Source: Deminuibacter soli (GTDB lineage: Bacteria; Bacteroidota; Bacteroidia; Chitinophagales; Chitinophagaceae). From it: 64,000 bases of DNA. The notes under the pieces were generated by a model. It did no database searches, was not told where the DNA came from, and saw only the letters and a list, made by a program, of their open reading frames with translations. Shown here piece after piece: positions 1-7,115 of the stretch. The translations under genes were made by a program, and so were the position numbers. How positions within the stretch are numbered: position 1 is the first letter of the stretch; each line of letters starts with the position of its first letter. The stretch is from positions 682,001 through 746,000 of the forward strand of contig NZ_QTJU01000002.1 of NCBI RefSeq assembly GCF_003412455.1, given 5' to 3'.

Positions 1-63
1 GTTATTGCAGTGCTTGTAATTGCCTTTGTATCGGTGATAGGCGTTAACGCACTCAGAAGATAA
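1..63 (+). CDS. 3' end of an upstream gene (partial)
   Basis: An open frame runs from the window edge to a TAA stop at 61-63. It encodes 20 residues, VIAVLVIAFVSVIGVNALRR, a hydrophobic stretch ending in two arginines. This looks like a C-terminal membrane anchor of a protein whose body lies outside the window. A bidirectional terminator follows 20 bases downstream, consistent with a real gene end. The family cannot be identified from so short a tail. Confidence 0.5.
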   Translation, partial: VIAVLVIAFVSVIGVNALRR

Positions 64-84
64 TGTGATTAGTCTTTGTTACAT

Positions 85-118
85 AAAAGGGACTGCTCAA
101 AAGGCAGTCCTTTTATTT
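85..118. terminator. bidirectional intrinsic terminator
   Basis: AAAAGG-GACTGC and GCAGTC-CTTTT form an inverted repeat around a short loop. A T-rich tail follows on the plus strand and, by symmetry, on the minus strand. It lies between two converging genes, the partial gene ending at 63 and the RDD gene ending at 137, and can serve both. Confidence 0.75.
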
Positions 119-136
119 TGTATTGCCTGTGTAGCA

Positions 137-874
137 TTATCCTTTTGCTGCAAGATAGTTATAGTCTTTCAGCAAGGTTTCCAGGAACTCCACATCATCG
201 GTGTATTCATTGATGCTGAGTACTGTTCTTATTTTATCGGCAGTACGTGCGGCGAAAGCATAATTGCCGGATTTATAACAGTTGTCGAGAATGGTTTTGA
301 TAACGTTCATATCGCGGTCGCTCAGTTTCATTACTGCCGGGTAACGCAGCTGGTAGTTATCGGCCACTTCAAAAAAGATAGTCTGCCCCAGGTGATAGGG
401 TTGTTTGGTTTTAATAACAATAGTGCCTGCAGCCATATCGCCCAGCCGCTGGTGTTTGCGGGTAAGCAGGCTGCTGAGCAAACCGCCTGTACAAAAGGTG
501 AAGCCAAAATCGGCCAAACGCAGCAGCCAGCGCAGCAGCAGCTGATGAATAGCAGGCCGCCCGCCTGTTTCGCTGATTACTTTCAACCCCATCAGTTTTT
601 TACCAATGCTTTGCCCGTTCATCACCATTTCACATACCAGGTGGTACAACAGGGGAGGCGTGGCTACCAGCACGGTATACAGCGCATAATTATTCATCTC
701 TGCATGCTCCGATCCATTATTACTGATCACGCCGGCAAGCAGCCTGTAGGCAACCAGCCAGTAAGCAATCATCATCGCCAGATCAATTAACCAGGCAAAC
801 AACCGTTTGTGAAATTCGGCTGTTTCAAATTCCAGTTCAATATTAAAGCTGGTGGGAATGGTAATTTTGTCCAT
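137..874 (-). CDS. RDD family membrane protein
   Basis: A 245-residue integral membrane protein of the RDD family, of unknown transport or scaffolding role. The family's conserved Arg (R24, in FHKRLFAWLIDL) and Asp (D31) sit at the start of the first membrane helix. A second conserved block, HQRLGDMAAGTIVI, lies after the third helix. Hydrophobic helices occur near residues 27-50, 65-85 and 110-135, followed by a soluble C-terminal tail. I chose the ATG at 874 over an upstream TTG at 889, because the short TTG extension has no family-like sequence. It is divergent from the SpoIIM-like/MoxR cluster, and RDD proteins are frequent neighbours of that cluster in Bacteroidota, so a joint function is likely but inferred. 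Confidence 0.85.
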   Translation of the reverse strand: MDKITIPTSFNIELEFETAEFHKRLFAWLIDLAMMIAYWLVAYRLLAGVISNNGSEHAEMNNYALYTVLVATPPLLYHLVCEMVMNGQSIGKKLMGLKVISETGGRPAIHQLLLRWLLRLADFGFTFCTGGLLSSLLTRKHQRLGDMAAGTIVIKTKQPYHLGQTIFFEVADNYQLRYPAVMKLSDRDMNVIKTILDNCYKSGNYAFAARTADKIRTVLSINEYTDDVEFLETLLKDYNYLAAKG

Positions 875-916
875 ATGTAAAGTAATCAATAATTTCCGTC
901 ATCAAAATACGGCAAT

Positions 917-1876
917 TTGAGAGAAGCATTATTTATCAGGAAAAATAAAGACCGCTGGCTGCAAATGGAAGAGCTGCCCGGTCAGCATCCTGATGAAACC
1001 GCGCAGGAATTTACCGAGCTGGTAGAAGACCTGGGCTTTAGCAAAACCTTTTATCCAGGCAGTAAAATAACGCAGTACCTCAATGCACTGGCCAGTAAAC
1101 GCTACCTCAGCATTTATGAAAACCAGAAACAGAGTGCCAGCCGCTTAAAACGCTTTTTCATGCTCGATCTGCCGCTGATTATTGCCAAACATCACCGCAC
1201 CCTGCTTATCAGTTTCCTGCTGTTTATTTTATTTGTGGCCATTGGTGTGTTTTCGGCCAAAAATGACAGCGGCTTTGTACGCCAGGTACTGGGCAACGAT
1301 TATGTAGACATGACCGAACGCAATATCCGCGAAGGGCATCCTTTCGGTGTGTACAATTCGGGCAATGAGTTCCTGAGTTTTTTATACCTTTTTGCCAATA
1401 ATTTCAGGGTATCGCTGATGGTGTTCAGTGGTGGTTTGCTGCTGGGTTATTTCACCATTACCATGCTGCTGCAGAATGCCATTATGGTAGGTGTGTTTGA
1501 ATACTTTTTTTATACCAAGGGTATGGTTCAGGCCAGCCTGCTCACCATTATGATACACGGTACACTGGAATTGTCTGCCATTGTTATCTCTGCCTGTGCA
1601 GGGCTGGTGCTGGCGAAAAGCTGGTTATTCCCCGGCACCATTAAACGCCTGGATGCATTGAAAATTGGCGCAAAGGAAGGACTGGCCATTGCGCTGTGCA
1701 GTTTCCCGATGTTGCTGATGGCGGCTTTTTTTGAAGGGTTTGTTACCCGGCATACCGATATGCCGCTTTGGTTAAAATTGGTGATTATCCTGTTATCTTT
1801 GGCAATGATGGCCGGTTACCTGGTTATTTATCCCCTTTACCTTAAAAAGAAAATAAACGCCGCGGCGTTTGTTTAA
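917..1876 (+). CDS. SpoIIM-like (stage II sporulation protein M family) membrane protein
   Basis: A 319-residue protein starting at TTG with MREALFIRKNKDRW, the N-terminus typical of this COG1300/DUF95 family, which supports the unusual start codon. A soluble N-terminal part (about 1-90) is followed by five or six membrane helices between 95 and 312. The family signature IHGTLELSAI lies in a helix near residue 210, and FFEGFVTRH near 275. Despite the family name, no sporulation genes are present. In Bacteroidota the protein typically accompanies RDD, DUF4129, MoxR and DUF58 genes, as here. It is the first gene of a tightly packed cluster, with 2 bases to the next gene. Its biochemical role is unknown. 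Confidence 0.85.
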   Translation: MREALFIRKNKDRWLQMEELPGQHPDETAQEFTELVEDLGFSKTFYPGSKITQYLNALASKRYLSIYENQKQSASRLKRFFMLDLPLIIAKHHRTLLISFLLFILFVAIGVFSAKNDSGFVRQVLGNDYVDMTERNIREGHPFGVYNSGNEFLSFLYLFANNFRVSLMVFSGGLLLGYFTITMLLQNAIMVGVFEYFFYTKGMVQASLLTIMIHGTLELSAIVISACAGLVLAKSWLFPGTIKRLDALKIGAKEGLAIALCSFPMLLMAAFFEGFVTRHTDMPLWLKLVIILLSLAMMAGYLVIYPLYLKKKINAAAFV

Positions 1877-1878
1877 AT

Positions 1879-2733
1879 ATGAGCATACATTTCACAGCTG
1901 TAAAGCGCCTGCTGCATGCAGCGGGAACGCTACCGGTGCTACTGGCCATTATGCTGCTGCCTGCGCAGGGTAAGGCACAAGCTGCCGCCAGTGCAGACAG
2001 CCTGCAGACTACTGCTGATACGGCAACTGTTATTGCCGGGGATGAAGGAGAACAGGCTGCCGGGGAAGACAGCACGCGTTACAATGTTAACAGCAAAGCT
2101 TACTACGACGAACCTTTTTTAACTGAACCACTCCAGTCGGATACTGCTACGAATGCAGCTGTGCGGGAGATGAAAGCCGCCGATGCATACTGGTATATTT
2201 CCGAAGCGGAAAACAAACAGCTTTCGCACAAGCCCGCTGAAAACGACAATGAACCAGAGATACCTGTAACCGGTGCAGGCGTTACTTTTATTTTCTGGGC
2301 CGTGGTGATTGTTATCTTCATCGCCGGTATTGTTTATTTTCTGCAGGCCAATAAAATCAGCATTTTCACACGCAGCGGCCGGGGTCACCCTGCAGCCGGT
2401 GACAGCAGTGACCTGTTGCACGAGAATATTTTTGAACTGCCTTACGCCGATCTTTTACAGAAGGCTTACGCTGCCAAGGATTTCAGGCTGGCTGTACGCA
2501 TCCTGTTCCTGCAAACATTGAAAATGATGAGCCAGCAGTCGGTGATTCATTACCAGCCAGATTATACCAATATTCATTACCTCACCCAGTTGCAGCAAAC
2601 GCCTTACCACCATGCATTTTTAAACATTACACGGCACTACGAATATATCTGGTACGGCCAGTTCGCCATAACCGAACCGGTATTTGAATCAGTAAAAAAC
2701 GATTTCCTGGCCATGCAAAAACTGCTAGCCTGA
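1879..2733 (+). CDS. DUF4129-type membrane-anchored protein
   Basis: A 284-residue protein. It has an N-terminal signal or anchor segment (about 8-34), a low-complexity Ala/Asp/Thr-rich extracytoplasmic region (35-130) and one membrane helix (about 135-156). The C-terminal cytoplasmic domain (about 185-284) contains LLQKAYAAKDFRLAVRILFL and HHAFLNITRHYEYIWYG, which resemble DUF4129 domains. It lies 2 bases after the SpoIIM-like gene and 4 bases before the DUF4350 gene, so the cluster is probably co-transcribed. The DUF4129 assignment rests on the C-terminal motif pattern plus context. The function is not known. Confidence 0.75.
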   Translation: MSIHFTAVKRLLHAAGTLPVLLAIMLLPAQGKAQAAASADSLQTTADTATVIAGDEGEQAAGEDSTRYNVNSKAYYDEPFLTEPLQSDTATNAAVREMKAADAYWYISEAENKQLSHKPAENDNEPEIPVTGAGVTFIFWAVVIVIFIAGIVYFLQANKISIFTRSGRGHPAAGDSSDLLHENIFELPYADLLQKAYAAKDFRLAVRILFLQTLKMMSQQSVIHYQPDYTNIHYLTQLQQTPYHHAFLNITRHYEYIWYGQFAITEPVFESVKNDFLAMQKLLA

Positions 2734-2737
2734 TACC

Positions 2738-3934
2738 ATGAAAAAACTGGTCCCCTATATCGCCCTTGTACTGATACTGGTTGTTGCAGTAGCAATGCTG
2801 ATGCGCCGCCAGGAGCATGTGTTTGATCAACGTATTACCTTCAGCGTTACCGACGAAGCGCCTTATGCCTGTAATGCCATTTACCGTTTGCTGCCAAAGA
2901 TTTATCCCGGTGCAACGGTATTTACCAACAGCCAGAGCCCGGTGCACTGGCAGGTATTGTCAAAAGATTCAGCCAACCAGGTACTGCTGATTGTAAACGA
3001 TGATTTTCACCCCTCTGATGAAGAGCTGCTCGCCCTGCTCACATTCGCTAAAAAAGGCAACACCGTCATCATCAGCGCAGCCGGCATGAATGAAAAAGCA
3101 AGAACATTTTTCAGCCTGGAAACAGGCAGCCTCGGCGGTGCATTTGCATTGTCTGTTTCGCTGGACAGCAATGTAGTTAAACCCGCGTACGACTATACCT
3201 ACAGGGGTGTGCCGCATGGCAGTGTTATCACGGCATACGATACCACTTATGGTTACCCGCTGGGGTATTTCAGAAGCCCCATTGCCCGTAGCACCAACCT
3301 GCTGGGCGTACATGCAAATAAGGGCAACATCCTGTTGCATACAACGCCCATCACCTTTACCAATTTCTTTACGCTGTACAGGAACAACCATACCTATGTT
3401 GAAAACATACTCCGGCTAGCACCCGGCAAAGTAAACAAGGTGGTATGGGATGAATATTTCCTGTATAAAAGCGATAACGATGCAAAGAAATCATCCGGTA
3501 TACTAAGCGTACTGTGGCGTTACAGCAGCCTGCGCAGGGCTGCCATACTGGTAAGTGCTTTGTTGCTGCTGTACATGCTTACAGCCGTGAAACGCAAACA
3601 GCGCATGATTCCTGCTTATGCAAGACCGGTAAACGAATCGCTGGAGTTTGTAAAAACAGTGAGCACCCTGTACTTTGAAAAAGGCGATCACCACAACCTG
3701 GCAGAAAAGCTCACGCTGTATTTTTTAGATTATGTACGCAACCGGTATAAAATATCCACACAGCATATTAATGCTGAATTTGCCGGCAACCTGGCGTTGA
3801 AAGCCGGGGTAGACGAAACTATTACCACTGCTATTGTAGATAGCATTCACCTGATACAGCTGCATGGCAGCATCAGCAGCGAACAGCTGATGGCTTACCA
3901 TGCACTGCTGGAAAAATTTTATCAAAAAGCCTGA
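2738..3934 (+). CDS. DUF4350 domain-containing membrane protein
   Basis: A 398-residue protein with a membrane helix at 5-21, then an extracytoplasmic DUF4350-like domain. That domain is a GATase-like Rossmann fold with QVLLIVNDDFHPSDEELLALL and a following GNTVIIS strand. A second membrane helix lies at about 268-285 (AAILVSALLLLYMLTAV), and a helical cytoplasmic C-terminal region of about 110 residues follows. It sits in the MoxR/DUF58 cluster, 4 bases after the DUF4129 gene and 2 bases before the MoxR gene. Such proteins are thought to assist MoxR-VWA chaperone-like systems, but no activity is established. Confidence 0.8.
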   Translation: MKKLVPYIALVLILVVAVAMLMRRQEHVFDQRITFSVTDEAPYACNAIYRLLPKIYPGATVFTNSQSPVHWQVLSKDSANQVLLIVNDDFHPSDEELLALLTFAKKGNTVIISAAGMNEKARTFFSLETGSLGGAFALSVSLDSNVVKPAYDYTYRGVPHGSVITAYDTTYGYPLGYFRSPIARSTNLLGVHANKGNILLHTTPITFTNFFTLYRNNHTYVENILRLAPGKVNKVVWDEYFLYKSDNDAKKSSGILSVLWRYSSLRRAAILVSALLLLYMLTAVKRKQRMIPAYARPVNESLEFVKTVSTLYFEKGDHHNLAEKLTLYFLDYVRNRYKISTQHINAEFAGNLALKAGVDETITTAIVDSIHLIQLHGSISSEQLMAYHALLEKFYQKA

Positions 3935-3936
3935 TT

Positions 3937-4914
3937 ATGGAAGAAACCTTATTTGAGCAAAGGATTGATTTAAGTGAACTGAGCCATGTAATGCAGGCGC
4001 TGCAGAACGAGGTGCAGAAAATAATTGTAGGCCAGCACGAAATGGTTCGCCTGTTAATGGCAGCCATACTGGCCAATGGCCATGTGCTGATTGAAGGCGT
4101 GCCCGGCGTGGCCAAAACCCTTAGCGCTAAACTGTTGGCACAGAGCCTGCAGGTGGGTTTCAGCCGTATTCAGTTTACACCCGATTTAATGCCGAGTGAT
4201 GTACTGGGTACCAGTATTTTTAACCCCGGCAGCAGCCATTTTGAATTTAAACGCGGCCCCATATTCAGCAACCTGGTGCTGATTGATGAGATTAACCGCG
4301 CCCCGGCCAAAACACAATCTGCCCTGTTTGAAGTAATGGAAGAACGCCAGGTAACCATGGATGGCGTAACCCATACGCTGGCTGCACCCTTCATGGTATT
4401 GGCCACGCAAAACCCGCTGGAGCAGGAGGGCACCTATCGCCTGCCCGAAGCACAGCTTGACCGTTTTTTACTGAAAATACTGGTGCCTTACCCCACCGAA
4501 ACAGAGGAAGTAGCCATTCTGCAACGTTTTCACCAGCTGGGCACAGCCAATGTGCTGCTGCAGGTGCAAGCTGTATTGAATGGTGCGCAGATAGAGCGTT
4601 TCAGGGAACTCATCAGCAAAATTGTGGTAGATGATAAACTGCTGCAGTTTATTGCAAAAATAATTGTGGCTACGCGCAATGATAAATCAGTTTACCTGGG
4701 TGCCTCGCCGCGCGCGTCACTGGCCCTGCTGCATACTGCCAAAGCCTTTGCTGCACTGGCCGGCCGCGATTTTGTAATACCCGACGATATTGTTGCCGCT
4801 GCCAAACCCGTACTGCGCCACCGCATTATGCTTACACCCGAAAAAGAAATGGAAGGCGTAAGTGAAGATGAAATTATTGCACAGATTATTCATGCCATAG
4901 AAGTGCCCAGGTAA
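3937..4914 (+). CDS. MoxR family AAA+ ATPase
   Basis: A 325-residue cytoplasmic AAA+ ATPase of the MoxR family (AAA_3 plus lid domain). Walker A is GVPGVAKT at 54-61. Walker B is LVLIDEINRAP at 113-123, followed by the ALFEVMEERQVTMDG segment and the sensor-1 motif LATQNPLEQEGTYRLPEAQLDRF. The C-terminal lid carries ASPRASLALLHTAKAFAALAGRDFV. MoxR ATPases act as chaperone-like remodelers for VWA-domain partners. The next gene encodes such a partner (DUF58), and its start codon overlaps this gene's stop (TAATG). Full length for the family. Confidence 0.95.
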   Translation: MEETLFEQRIDLSELSHVMQALQNEVQKIIVGQHEMVRLLMAAILANGHVLIEGVPGVAKTLSAKLLAQSLQVGFSRIQFTPDLMPSDVLGTSIFNPGSSHFEFKRGPIFSNLVLIDEINRAPAKTQSALFEVMEERQVTMDGVTHTLAAPFMVLATQNPLEQEGTYRLPEAQLDRFLLKILVPYPTETEEVAILQRFHQLGTANVLLQVQAVLNGAQIERFRELISKIVVDDKLLQFIAKIIVATRNDKSVYLGASPRASLALLHTAKAFAALAGRDFVIPDDIVAAAKPVLRHRIMLTPEKEMEGVSEDEIIAQIIHAIEVPR

Positions 4915-6257
4915 TGATCAGAAAAATACTTTACTTCTTCCGGTTTTACTGCACGCCTTTGTTCTACGGCATTGGTGCTGCTGTGGTAGCCTTGTTTATT
5001 CTTGCCCTGTTCTGGCATCCTTTACAGCAGGCAGGCGATGTGGCCATGCTTGGACTGGCTGTGCTGGGCGCGGTTGATTTGCTGCTGGTGTTCCTGAAAA
5101 AGCAGCCGGTAACCGTACAACGCAGCTGTACCGCTCGTTTCAGCAATGGCGATGACAACAAGGTAACACTCACCTGCACCAATCATTTATCGTACAAGGT
5201 AACGATTACTTTAATAGATGAACTGCCGGTGCAATTGCAGGAACGCAACTGGAGCCGCAGCATAACACTGGAAGCAGGCGAAACCCGGTCACTGGTATAC
5301 ACCATCAAGCCGGTTGAAAGAGGGGAGTATCATTTCGGAATTATCCATGTACTGCTGAGAAGTCCGCTGTTTATGCTCATGCGGCAAATCAGCACAGGCG
5401 GGCCGGAAACAGTAGCCGTCTATCCTTCCTTTTTGCAAATGCGGCGTTACCAGCTGATGGCTGTTACCAACCAGCTGAATGAAACAGGCTCGCGCCAGTT
5501 GCGCAAAATAGGCAACAGCATGGAATTTGAGCAGATAAAGGAGTATGTGAACGGTGATGACTACCGCACGGTTAACTGGAAAGCCACGGCCCGCAAAAAC
5601 GCGCTGATGGTAAACACATTTACCGATGAAAGAAGCCAGCAGATTATTTGCCTGGTAGATAAAGGCCGCAGCATGAAAATGCCTTTCGACGGCATGACAC
5701 TGCTTGACTATGCCATTAATGCCTCGCTGGTGCTGGGCAACACGGTGTTGCTGAAACAGGATAAAGCCGGCCTGCTCACCTTTGGTAAAAAGGTTGACCA
5801 GTATGTGGCGCCCGACAAGAAATCAACCCAGTTATCGCTGCTGCTCGAAACGCTGTACAAACAGCAAACAGTTTTCCAGGACAGCGATTTTGAAGCCCTG
5901 TACAGTTTTGTGCGTTACCGTATAAAGCAGCGCAGTCTGCTGGTGTTGTTCACCAATTTTGAAAGCATGTATGCCATGCAACGCCAGCTGCCTTACCTGC
6001 AAAAGCTGGCCTCACATCACCCGCTGATTGTAGTGTTTTTTGAGAATACCGGTCTCAAAGAAATGCAGGAAGCCAATGCCCAATCCCTGCCCGGCATATA
6101 CGACAAGGCCATTGCCGGCAAATTCGTATTTGAAAAGCGCCAGATTGTAAAAGAACTGCAGAAATACGGTGTAATGGCCCTGCTCACCGAACCACAGCAA
6201 CTAACCGCAAACGTCATCAACAAATACCTGGAAGTGAAAGCAAGGCAGGTTGTTTAA
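4914..6257 (+). CDS. DUF58 domain-containing (VWA-like) membrane protein
   Basis: A 447-residue protein with two N-terminal membrane helices (about 13-33 and 43-61) and a beta-rich region (70-165). The DUF58 core contains FEQIKEYVNGDDYRTVNWKA at 205-224 and continues into a VWA-like domain whose MIDAS-like motif is LVDKGRSM near 248-254. It is the usual client or partner of MoxR ATPases, and translational coupling through a TAATG overlap with the MoxR gene supports that. It is the last gene of the cluster, and a repeat-like palindrome follows it. Confidence 0.92.
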   Translation: MIRKILYFFRFYCTPLFYGIGAAVVALFILALFWHPLQQAGDVAMLGLAVLGAVDLLLVFLKKQPVTVQRSCTARFSNGDDNKVTLTCTNHLSYKVTITLIDELPVQLQERNWSRSITLEAGETRSLVYTIKPVERGEYHFGIIHVLLRSPLFMLMRQISTGGPETVAVYPSFLQMRRYQLMAVTNQLNETGSRQLRKIGNSMEFEQIKEYVNGDDYRTVNWKATARKNALMVNTFTDERSQQIICLVDKGRSMKMPFDGMTLLDYAINASLVLGNTVLLKQDKAGLLTFGKKVDQYVAPDKKSTQLSLLLETLYKQQTVFQDSDFEALYSFVRYRIKQRSLLVLFTNFESMYAMQRQLPYLQKLASHHPLIVVFFENTGLKEMQEANAQSLPGIYDKAIAGKFVFEKRQIVKELQKYGVMALLTEPQQLTANVINKYLEVKARQVV

Positions 6258-6259
6258 AA

Positions 6260-6345
6260 GATGGTTGTTGGTTGTATTGTTAAATGGTTTATAATCAATT
6301 ATTTATTTTATATCCATCTAACAATTTTCAACCATTGAACCATCT
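6260..6345. repeat. imperfect inverted repeat of the ATGGTTGAATGG family
   Basis: Two arms of about 33 bases face each other. GATGGTTGTTGGTTG starts at 6260, and CAACCATTGAACCATC lies at 6329-6344, the near-exact complement. The centre is AT-rich. The palindrome could act as a weak terminator for the DUF58 gene. Its sequence also matches degenerate copies at 11760-11790 and 23350-23375, so I treat it as a dispersed intergenic repeat. Confidence 0.5.
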
Positions 6346-6374
6346 GTCCGGTTTTTACACGACTTTTGCGGCCC

Positions 6375-7115
6375 ATGAAGCAAAAGCCTATACATCCGGC
6401 ATTGGAGCCGTACCTGGAGGGGAAAGTGTTACTGGTGAACAAGCCATTACACTGGACTTCGTTTGATGCTGTGCGTAAAATCCGGGGATTTTCACGTATT
6501 ACCAAGATTGGTCATGCAGGCACATTAGACCCGCTGGCCAGTGGTTTGCTGATTATCTGTACAGGCAAATTCACCAAAAAAATCAACGAATACATGGGGA
6601 TGGAGAAGGAATATACCGGCTCTATCACGCTCGGTGCATCTACCCCTACGTACGACCTGGAAAGCGAACCGGAAAACCAGCAGGATATCAGCCATATCAC
6701 CGAAGAAATGATACATGCCGCCACTGCACAGTTTACCGGCCCTATTATGCAGGTACCACCTTCGCATTCTGCCATCAAAAAAGACGGCAAGCCTGTATAC
6801 CTGGCAGCCCGCAAAGGCATTGATGTAGAACTGGAGCCGCGCCCCATTACCATCTATTCATTTGAAATAACCCGCATCGAGTTGCCGGTAGTGCATTTTA
6901 AAGTGGTATGCTCAACGGGTACCTACATACGCAGCCTGGCCAACGATTATGGCAAGGCATTGGGCGTGGGTGGCTACCTCAGCAGTTTATGCCGCACCCG
7001 TATCGGTAATTTTTCACTGGAATATGCGCTATCGGTTGATGCCATTGGTGCAGAAATACAGCATCTCAAGAATAGCTATATTCCCCCTGCAGGCGGTTAC
7101 ACAGATGCTGTATAG
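6375..7115 (+). CDS. truB: tRNA pseudouridine(55) synthase TruB
   Basis: A 246-residue enzyme converting U55 in the T-loop of tRNAs to pseudouridine. The N-terminal LLVNKPLHWTSFDAVRKIRG and the catalytic motif GHAGTLDPLASGLL (catalytic Asp52) are diagnostic. The later block KPVYLAARKG and VVCSTGTYIRSLANDYG complete the fold. I start at the ATG at 6375 rather than a TTG at 6366. A -7-like GACTTTTG (6361-6368) ends 6 bases before this ATG, suggesting a very short or absent 5' leader. The stop codon at 7115 directly abuts the stop of the convergent Omp85-type gene. Confidence 0.95.
   Translation: MKQKPIHPALEPYLEGKVLLVNKPLHWTSFDAVRKIRGFSRITKIGHAGTLDPLASGLLIICTGKFTKKINEYMGMEKEYTGSITLGASTPTYDLESEPENQQDISHITEEMIHAATAQFTGPIMQVPPSHSAIKKDGKPVYLAARKGIDVELEPRPITIYSFEITRIELPVVHFKVVCSTGTYIRSLANDYGKALGVGGYLSSLCRTRIGNFSLEYALSVDAIGAEIQHLKNSYIPPAGGYTDAV

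Noticed and set aside
65-790. Plus-strand frame of 241 codons opposite the RDD gene
   Set aside because: It mirrors the RDD coding sequence and has no recognisable domain; the RDD frame has clear family motifs.
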